Source: Haplomitrium mnioides (Eukaryota > Marchantiophyta > Haplomitriopsida > Calobryales). Taken from it: a DNA stretch of 25,568 nt. Shown here piece after piece: positions 18,231-25,568 of the stretch; positions within the stretch are counted from its first letter, which is position 1, and every line of letters begins with the position of its first letter. The notes beneath the pieces were generated by a model, which saw only the letters and a list, made by a program, of their open reading frames with translations, did not search any database and was not told the origin of the DNA. The position numbers and the translations under genes are program-made. The stretch spans positions 1 through 25,568 of the forward strand of contig JBNGIS010015361.1 in NCBI GenBank assembly GCA_049999725.1, written 5' to 3'.

Positions 18231-20090
18231 CATCTATCAATGTCTGTACGCACTAGAATCACATCAATTGATCGAGAATCTAGAAGCTTTAGTCATTTAT
18301 CAATGTCCGTACGCACTAGAATCACATCAATTGATCTAGAAGCTAGAAGCTATAGTCATCTACCAATGACAGTACACACTAGAATCACATCAATTGATCT
18401 AGAAGCTAGAAGCTATAGTCATCNNNNNNNNNNCACTAGAATCACATCAATTGATCTAGAAGCTAGAAGCTATAGTCATCTATCAATGTCTGTACGCACT
18501 AGAATCAGATCAATTGATATAGAAGCTAGAAGCTATAGTCATCTATATATCTCTATACACATTGGAATGACATCAATTGATCTAGAAGCTAGAAGCTATA
18601 GTCATATATCAATGTCTGTACGTACTAGAATCACATCAATTGATCCAGAAGCTCGAAGCTAAAGTCATCTATCAGTGTCTGTACGCACTAGAATCACATC
18701 AATTGATCTAAAAGCTAGAAGCTTTAGTCATCTATCAATGTCTGTACGCATTAGAATCACATCAATTGATCTAGAAGCTAGAAGCTATAGTCATCTATCA
18801 ATGTCTATACGTACTAGAATCACATCAATTGATCCAGAAGCTAGAAGCTTTAGGTCATCTATCAATGTCTATATGCACTAGAATCACATCAATTGATCTA
18901 GAAGCTAGAAGCTATAGTCATCATTCAATGTCTGTACGCATTAGAATCACATCATTTGATCTAGAAGCTAGAAGCTATAGTCATCTATCAATGTCTGTAC
19001 CCATTAGAATCACATCAATTGATCTAGAAGCTAGAAGCTATAGTCATCTATCAATGTCTGTACGCATTAGAATCACATCAATTTATCTTAAAGCTAGAAG
19101 CTATAGTCATCTATCAATGTTTGTACGCACTAGAATCACATCAATTGATCCACCAAGCTTGGAGCTATAGTAATCTATCAATGTCTGTACGTACTAGAGA
19201 CACATCAATTGATCTAGAAGCTAGAAGCTATCGTCATCTATCAATGTCTGTACGCACAAGAATCACATCAATTGATCCAGAAGCTAGAAGCCATAATCAT
19301 CAATCAATGTTTGTATGCGCTAGAATCACATTAATTGATTTAGAAGCTAGAATCTAAAGTCATCTATCAATGTCTGTACGCATTAGAATCACATCAATTG
19401 ATCCAGAAGCTAGAAGCTATTGTCATCTATCAATGTCTGTACGCACTAGAATCACATCAATTGATCTAGAAGCTAGAAGCTATAAGCTATAAGCATCTAT
19501 CAATGTATGTACGCAGTAGAATCACATCAATTGATCCAGAAGCTAGAAGCTATAGTCATCTATCAATGCCTGTACGTAATAGAATCACATCAGATGATCT
19601 AGAAGCTAGAAGCTATAGTCATCTATCAATGTCTGTACGTATTAGAATCACATCAATTTATCTTAAAGCTAGAAGCTATAGTCATCTATCAATGTTTGTA
19701 CGCACTAGAATCACATCAATTGATCCACCAAGCTTGAAGCTATAGTCATCTATCAATGTCTGTATGCACTAGAATCACATCAATTGATCCAGAAGCTAGA
19801 AGCTATCGTCATCTATCAATGTTTGTACGCACTAGAATCACATAAATTGATCTAGAAACTAGAAGCTATAGGCATCTATCAATGTATGTACGCAGTAGAA
19901 TCACATCAATTGATCTAGAAGCTAGAAGCTATAGTCATCTATCAATGCCTGTACGCAATAGAATCACATCAATTGATCAAGAAGCTAGAGGATTTAGTCA
20001 TCTATCATTATCTATACGTATTAGAATCACATCAATTGATCCAGAAGCTAGAAGCTATAGTCATCTATCAATGTTTGTACGCACTAGAAA
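18231..20090. repeat. 63-bp minisatellite, about 30 units
   Basis: The unit runs tcatctatcaatgtctgtac, gcactagaatcacatcaatt, gatctagaagctagaagcta, tag. Unit starts fall near 18237, 18300, 18363 and so on, every 63 bp, with a 9-bp addition near 19490 and small indels near 18545 and 18850. The last unit breaks off at cactagaa near 20089. Each typical unit has the palindrome ATCAATTGAT, the site TCTAGA and an agaagct duplication. Because 63 is 21 codons, one plus-strand frame is open over many units (repeat HLSMSVRTRITSIDLEARSYS, one residue short of the quoting limit with variants). Stops and frame changes split it, so I do not call it coding. It is AT-rich, unlike the GC-rich LTRs around it. 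Confidence 0.95.
18424..18433. other. Assembly gap of 10 N inside the minisatellite
   Basis: Ten N replace what in a regular unit would be 16 bases. The size does not match, so this is probably a placeholder and the true array may be longer. Confidence 0.9.
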
Positions 20091-22003
20091 CGACAATCCA
20101 TCGCAAACCATCTAACGGGAAGAAGGCTGAGCCAGAATGGCAATGTATTGCCTATCCGGTGGGGAGAAACGAGGGGTACGGCGAAAGGATGATCTATCGG
20201 CAAATCGGCGAGCGAGATGAGGGCAGCTGGAAAATCAAAGTAACGTCGGTGCGATCGACAGAGGAGCTAGCGGTGCTGAAAAGGTGACTCTTTGTCGCTT
20301 CGGCAACCAGAAGGGTGAAAGTTTGACGTGGTGCGGCCGACATTCGAAAGTTCAAAAAGGGCGAACGGTCCGGAAGGCCTTGTAGTTCTTATATCAAGCT
20401 TTTGGAAGTGTTAGTGAAGATAGCCTCGGGCGCGCGCGTAGTTCTTACTTCGAAGGTACGTCGAAACGGCGAGCAGAGAAAGTCTGCGGCGGCTCTACGG
20501 ATGACGTGGCGAGCGCAGGGAGTCCGTGGAAGGGCTTCGCAAAACGTGGCGCGTTGGAGATGCTTTGTTGGGTTTCCGAAGGTCAACTTCAGAAGAAAGG
20601 TTCGCGCGACGGTTCGCCTACCCCTTTGCGGGGCCGCGTCTGACGGCGGCCTTCGAACGACGTGGCGCCTTGGGAAGCACGCAGGGGGTTCCGTGGGTCA
20701 ACATCGGAGGAAAGTCAGTCGACGGTCCGCCTACCCTTTTGCGGGGCGGTGTCGGACGGCGCTCTTCGGAGGATGAGCGACTCTAGGGACCCCGAAGCAA
20801 TTCACAGGACACGCGGCGCAAGGAGGAGAGTCTATCGGACCTCGGGCAACGTGCGGATCAACGGCGGAAGTCAGTGCGACGGTCAGGCTACCCTCTTGCG
20901 AGACGGCGTTGGACGGCAATGCAGCGGACGACGTGGCGCGAGGAGAAGAAAGAGGGATCTACGAGGGAATCTGTGGAGATTGTGTGGAGTGGGTTTCGTT
21001 GGGCACTTCGAAACTCGGTTCCGAAGAGCTTCTTCGGACTTGGTTCTACGGGAATCTTTGGAATCTCGTCCCGCAAGATTCCTCGGAGCTCCCCGTTGAA
21101 GTTACCGTTGACCTTGTCTTTTTCTCGACCAATTGCAGGACACGCGACGCCTTCTCCCATTTTGTGATAACGGGATTACCGAACAGTGAAGCCACGCGTC
21201 GTCGTCTCCTATTCTGAGCTAACGGGATTAACGACTGTTTTGTGGAGCGAGCTCAAAGGGGCAGCGCGCGAAGGGAGTATACATTGTTTGCCATCGAATT
21301 ATTCCAGGTTGATGCACGGGAAATTGTTGGAGATATAGCGATGCGAGGTACGAGAATCGCGCATGGTAATGCAGGGGCGAGGATTCAGAGAAGAGCTACG
21401 TGAGGCAGGAGTACTCGCTCAAGAGGAACCGGGGGATTTAGAGGACGACTGGAGGGGCGCCGAGGATTGCAGAGTGAGGAGCTCTGGATGTTCGGGCGAT
21501 CAAGGTGACCTCATCTTCGCAGGCGGACCAGGTCGAAGGGTTACTGATATGATAGCTCGAAGGAATTCTTGGTCTGCCGAGAACTAAGGAGAGGCTGCCA
21601 AGTGAGGAACTTGGACTCATCTCGGCATTTCACGGGCGATTGCTGGGCGCGACAGCGACAACAAGAAAGGGGAATTGCGCATGGTAAGGCAGGGGTGAGG
21701 TTCAGTGAGGAGCTACGTGAAGCAGGGGTACTCACTCAAGGGGAACCGGGGGATTTAGAGGAGGACTGGAGGGACGCTAAGGATTGCAGAGTAGGGAGCT
21801 CTGGATGCTCGGGCAATCCAGGTGACCTCATCCACCAGGGCGGAGGGTTACTGATACGATAGCTCGAAGAGATCCCGACCTGCCGAGAACTAAGAAAAGG
21901 CTGCCAAGTGAGGAGCTTGGAGTGTCTCGGCATTTCCTTGTGCAAGTGCATCAGCCCAGAGTGTTCGGAGGACACTTTGGTGTGTTATTCTTCAAGGGGG
22001 GGA

Positions 22004-22026
22004 GGGGGGGGGGGGGGGGGGGGGGC
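22004..22026 (+). repeat. Poly-G run of 23 in the LTR
   Basis: Gs from 22004 to 22026, preceded by another seven G and one A. The matching place in E1 (near 1460, minus sense) has only about seven G. The length is prone to sequencing and assembly error. Confidence 0.9.
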
Positions 22027-22317
22027 TGTGCTAGTGCCTGCGCACTGTGCGAGATGACCCGTTGAGGCTCAAGGGTGGAGTGGGCTACATGCAGCTGGTA
22101 AAGTTGTCTTCTAGAGGTGGAAGTCAAAGAAACTCTCTTCCTAGCCTGAGGAAGTAAAAGCAGGGCTTCTCGCAAGGGAAATTAAAAAACTATCTGGAGA
22201 GGAGGGTGTGTGGGTTGCTGGGCTGCAGATTGTAAAGCAGCGGGACTCATAAGGGAAGCATCATTTGGTAGAAATCCAGAGGGCCTTCAAGGACTCTGTT
22301 TTCTCTTGCACATAGTG

Positions 22318-22323
22318 TATAAA
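22318..22323 (+). promoter_or_regulatory. TATA box of E2 3' LTR
   Basis: TATAAA in catagtgtataaatgtg, same context as 10961 in the paired 5' LTR. As part of a 3' LTR it could drive outward transcription into 22854 onward, which is antisense LTR sequence. Confidence 0.45.
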
Positions 22324-22672
22324 TGTGTTGTTCATATCTGTGTAGTTAGATTTCCTTTCTGCATTGTGTTGTAGAGTTGTATTAGATTAGGAGACACAGA
22401 TCAGTTGAGCAGACCCTGGGAACAACCTTGAAAGGGGAGTCCAATCCCTTGACACAAGTCTGGTAGCATGGAGGTAAATGCTCTCTAGTCTGATTCTGTT
22501 GCATAGATTAGGACTTAGTGCATTAAAATAGTTAAGATAATTTGATCCAACTTTGTGACAACCTTGAGAGGGGGAGTCCAGCCTTTTGTATTGTTCAGTG
22601 GTGCAGGTCACTAGCACCCATTCTGCCCCAAGCACAAATAAGGTGGCAAGGTCTGAGTTATTGGGCCTTTGG

Positions 22673-22678
22673 AATAAA
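22673..22678 (+). terminator. AATAAA polyadenylation signal of E2 3' LTR
   Basis: AATAAA in the conserved R2 context, before gtgcaagaattacacacaa. This would be the natural end signal for E2 transcripts. Confidence 0.6.
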
Positions 22679-22853
22679 GTGCAAGAATTACACACAAACC
22701 AGCTGGGGGGTAAGGCCTATAAGGAGAGGAAGAGTCCTTAAGGTTTGAAAGTGGTAACTGGCAAGGGGCCATCTCAGAAAAGAACCTGAAAGCTCGTAAA
22801 CCTGTCCTCCCTTGCACTCAAAACAGGGTCTGAAAAGGTTAAGGCTCGGAACA

Positions 22854-25568
22854 GGCAGCCTCTCCTTAGTTCTCGGCAGGTCGGGATCCCTTCGAGCTAT
22901 CGTATCAGTAACCATCCACCTTGGTCCGCGTGTGAGGATTAGGTCACCTGGATCGCCCGAGCATCTAGAGCTCCCTACTTTGCAATACTCGGCGCCCCTT
23001 CAGTCCTCCTCTAAATCCCCCGGTTCCCCTTGAGCGAGGACCTCTGCTTCATGTAGCTCCTCATTGAATCCTCACCCCTACCTTACCATGCGCGATTCCC
23101 CTTCCTTGCTATCGCTGTCGCGCCCCGCAATTGCCCGTGAAACGCCGAAACGACTCCAAGCTCCTCACTTGGCAGCCTCTCCTTAGTTCTCGGTAGACCA
23201 AGAATTCCTTCAAACTAATGTATCGGTTCACCTCTGCTCTGGTCCACCAGCAAGGACGAGTTCACTTGGATCGCCCGAGCATCCAGAGCTCCCTACTTTG
23301 TGATTCTCGGCGCCTCTCCAATCCACCTCCAAATCCCTGTGGCCCCATGGAGCTAGTACACCTGGTTCAAGTAGTTCCTCACTGAACTCTTCACCCTTGC
23401 CTTGCCATGCGCGATTCTTGTGCCTCGCATCACTATCGCAAACACCAATTGCCCGTGCATCAACCTAAAAGAATTGGAAGGTCGTCGATGTATACTCCCC
23501 TTTGTGGGCTGCCTCCTCGAGCTCGATCTGCAAAATGGTCGTTAATCCTGTTAGCTCGGAATAGGGGATGACGATGCGTGGCTTCACTGTTCGGTAATCC
23601 CATTACCACGGAATGGGAGAAGACGCTGCATGTCTTGGGGTTGGCCGAGAAAAAGACAAGGTCAATGGTAACTTCAACGGGGAGTCTGAGGAATCTTGCG
23701 GGAAGAGATTCCGCAGATTCCCACAGAACCAAGTCCAAAGAGGCTCTTCGAAACCGAGTTTCGAAGTGCCCCGTGGAACCATGTCCACGGAATCTCCACA
23801 AATTCCCTTGTAGATCCCTCTTCCTCCTCCTCGCGCCACATCGTCCTCTGCACCGCCGTCCGACGCCGCCTCGCAAGGGGGTAGGCTGACCGCCGCGCTG
23901 ACCGCTCCTTCCGCAGTTGATCCGCACGTTGCTCGAGGTCCAATGAACTCATCTCCTTGTGCCGCGTGTCTTGTGAGTCGCTTCAGGATCCCTGGAGTCG
24001 CCACGTCCTCCGAAGGGCGCCGTCCGACGCTGCCTCGCAAAGGGGTTGGCGGACTGTCGGTTGACTTCCTTTTGAAGTCGATCCTCGGAACCCAATGCGT
24101 GCTTCCCAAGGCGCCAGGTCGTCTGAAGGCCGCCGTCCGACGTCGCCCCACAAAGGGGTAGGCAAACCGTCACAAGGACCCTTCTTCTGAAGTTGACCTT
24201 CAGAAACACAACGAGGCTCCTCAGCGCGCCACGTTTCCGAAGCCTCCTGCGGACTCCTTGCGCTCGCCACGTCATCCGAAGAACCACTGCAGACTTACCC
24301 TGCTCGCCGAAAAAGAACTGTGCCGATGTTGCCATTTCGTCGTACCTTCGAAGTAAGAACTACGCGCGCGCCCGAGGCTATCTTTGTTAACACTTCCAAA
24401 AGCTCGCTATAAGAACTACTAAGCCCTTTTGGACCGTTTGCCCCTTTCGAACTTTTGGATGTCGGCCGTACCCCGTCAAACTTTCACCTTTCTGGTTGTC
24501 AAAGCGGCGAAGAGTCACCCTTTCGGCGCCGCTAGCTCCTCCGTCGGTCGCACCGACGTTAGCTTCATTTTTTGGCCGCTCTCATCTCGCTCGTCGATTC
24601 GCCGATAGATTGTCCTTTCATCGTGCCCTTCGTTTCTCCCCACCGGATAGGCGACATATTGCCATTCTGGCTCAGTCTTCTTCCCGTTGGATGGTTTGCG
24701 ATGGGTCACTATTTCACCATTGATGCGCATCGTTTGAACTGGATCTCCGATGAGTTGCCCTTTCGCCTTCACTCGCTCTTATTTGGCCAGTTCGGTGATC
24801 TGTCTCCCTTTTGGCTCTCCTTTGTGTTTCCTCTTGATGGATCTGCACTAAGTCGTCCCTTCGGCTTCCCCGCTCCTACTCTGCTCGGATCTTCGATATA
24901 TCGTCCTTCCGATACTCTCCCGTTTTCTGGCCAGACCCGCGATAAGTCGATGTTTTGGGCCCCTCTCCTTGGTCCCATGTTGGTTTCCTTGCGGATCCCT
25001 CTTAATCGGGGTCCCCACGTCGTAAGGCGGATCAGAACCCCGTTAAGTGGGCTCCCTACTTAGGGACGTGCTTGTCCGCAGATTCGCGAGCCTCTTGGTG
25101 CCGCCACGTCATCCGTGGAATCCCGCGAAGGGCTTTGGAGATGCCACGTTTCCGTGGAATCTCGCGGGACCTTTCGGGGACTCCACTCTTCAACCAGGAT
25201 TCACAGACTCAAATGGAGTGTTCGATCGGATCTTGTAAGGCTCGCTCTTGCTTGCGAGATCGAGGCGTCCCTCTTCCTTGGCCTTGCTTGCCATCGTGAC
25301 GATTTGTGGCCACTGCAGGACCCCCGTGATCTGCCTTTCTTCAGAGTGCCTTCGGATTTTGTTGTTGTGGATCCGTCCTTCTTCCTCCTGCGATTGCTTC
25401 GCAATAGGTGGCCGCCCGCTCCCTGTTCCCCAGGCTCCGATCTCCGCATCCTCCTGAGGCCCACGGATTCTCGCTGGCCTGCTTCAAAATTTGAAAGGTG
25501 GCCCCTCCTCTGGCTGGCGATCTTGGTTCCTTCCTCCTCTCCTCCGCCATGATCCTGTTTCCCTTCCA
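22854..25568 (-). repeat. LTR fragment (R4, R1, R5) in opposite orientation, runs out of the window
   Basis: Begins within R4 (ggcagcctctccttagttct, as at 1558) exactly after the E2 LTR end, then follows R4 to about 23670, R1 to about 24420 and R5 to the window end. R2 and R3 are missing. The position suggests it was the sequence into which E2 inserted, but the other half of the target is not at the E2 left end. GC-rich hairpins are at about 23854-23897, 24018-24059 and 24129-24172, and the AAGTGGG hairpin at 25045-25061. No gene is supported. Confidence 0.82.

Larger units (their letters stand above)
10822..22853 (+). mobile_element. E2: second Gag-only copy of the family, interrupted by a 5.9-kb insertion
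   Basis: A truncated 5' LTR (10822-11568), an internal region with a decayed gag, a polypurine tract and a 3' LTR in two parts (13452-14220 and 20098-22853) run in plus-strand order. The 5' LTR and the far 3' LTR end share a diagnostic R2/R3 stretch (near 10825-11020 and 22185-22380) absent from E1. That ties the part after the insertion to this element. The R5 sequence stops at 14220 and resumes at about 20098, with roughly 280 bp lost between. E2 stands head to head with E1, whose LTR start at 10821 abuts the truncated E2 LTR. Confidence 0.75.
20098..22853 (+). repeat. E2 3' LTR, second part (rest of R5, then R1, R4, R3, R2)
   Basis: The reverse complement of the E1 LTR blocks in gag-sense order: R5 (20098-20390), R1 (20390-21130), R4 (21130-21990), R3 (21990-22195), R2 (22195-22853). 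It ends ggaaca at 22853 and then switches abruptly to an oppositely oriented R4. Its R2/R3 part matches the E2 5' LTR in diagnostic sequence. R1 carries three hairpin motifs (about 20606-20648, 20720-20761, 20877-20917). Confidence 0.82.

Noticed and set aside
18231-20090. CRISPR array
   Set aside because: Units are contiguous 63-bp tandem copies with no unique spacers, and the context is a plant retrotransposon.
18204-20115. Open plus-strand frames over the minisatellite as a repeat protein gene
   Set aside because: The frames follow from a unit of 63 bp without a stop. They are cut by stops and indels, have no flanking unique coding sequence, and contain an assembly gap.

Overview
The window reads as repetitive, intergenic DNA from a land plant with a large genome. 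I find no host gene, tRNA, rRNA or bacterial-type feature. The plant assignment rests on a Ty3-type Gag/retropepsin, a leader of the form ttttttggcactagaagg after the LTR, and nested LTR elements plus a minisatellite. A fern, lycophyte or gymnosperm would fit, but the sequence does not decide the lineage.

Almost everything derives from one family of LTR retrotransposon with unusually long LTRs (about 3.8-3.9 kb, reconstructed from several copies) and a short internal region (1.9-3.0 kb) that encodes only Gag and an aspartic protease, with no reverse transcriptase, RNase H or integrase. It therefore resembles a non-autonomous large retrotransposon derivative carrying gag. All copies are decayed by stops, frameshifts and deletions.

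Layout: 1-706 is a fragment of one LTR. 707-10821 is element E1 on the minus strand: 3' LTR 707-4414, polypurine tract 4418-4427, internal region with broken Gag-protease, and 5' LTR 7375-10821. 10822-22853 is element E2 on the plus strand, head to head with E1: truncated 5' LTR 10822-11568, internal region with a decayed gag, polypurine tract 13439-13448, and a 3' LTR starting at 13452. That 3' LTR is split at 14220 by a 5.9-kb block and resumes near 20098, ending at 22853. The block holds a diverged, probably solo, LTR (14221-18230, termini TGTCA/TGACA) and a 63-bp minisatellite of about 30 units (18231-20090) containing a 10-N assembly gap. 22854-25568 is part of a further LTR in the opposite orientation.

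E1 and E2 are paired with their LTRs by shared diagnostic sequence near the LTR 3' ends, by polypurine tract and LTR-start positions, and by collinear LTR block order. For convenience I divide the LTR, in the orientation antisense to gag, into collinear blocks R2 (gag-proximal end, with polyadenylation signal and TATA region), R3, R4, R1 (GC-rich, three hairpin motifs), R5 and R6 (LTR 5' start). The notable items are the Gag-protease-only giant-LTR family, a Gag with three CCHC knuckles, a GT-AG intron-like segment kept in both copies just before the polypurine tract, hairpin motifs repeated through the LTRs, and the minisatellite abutting an LTR terminus.
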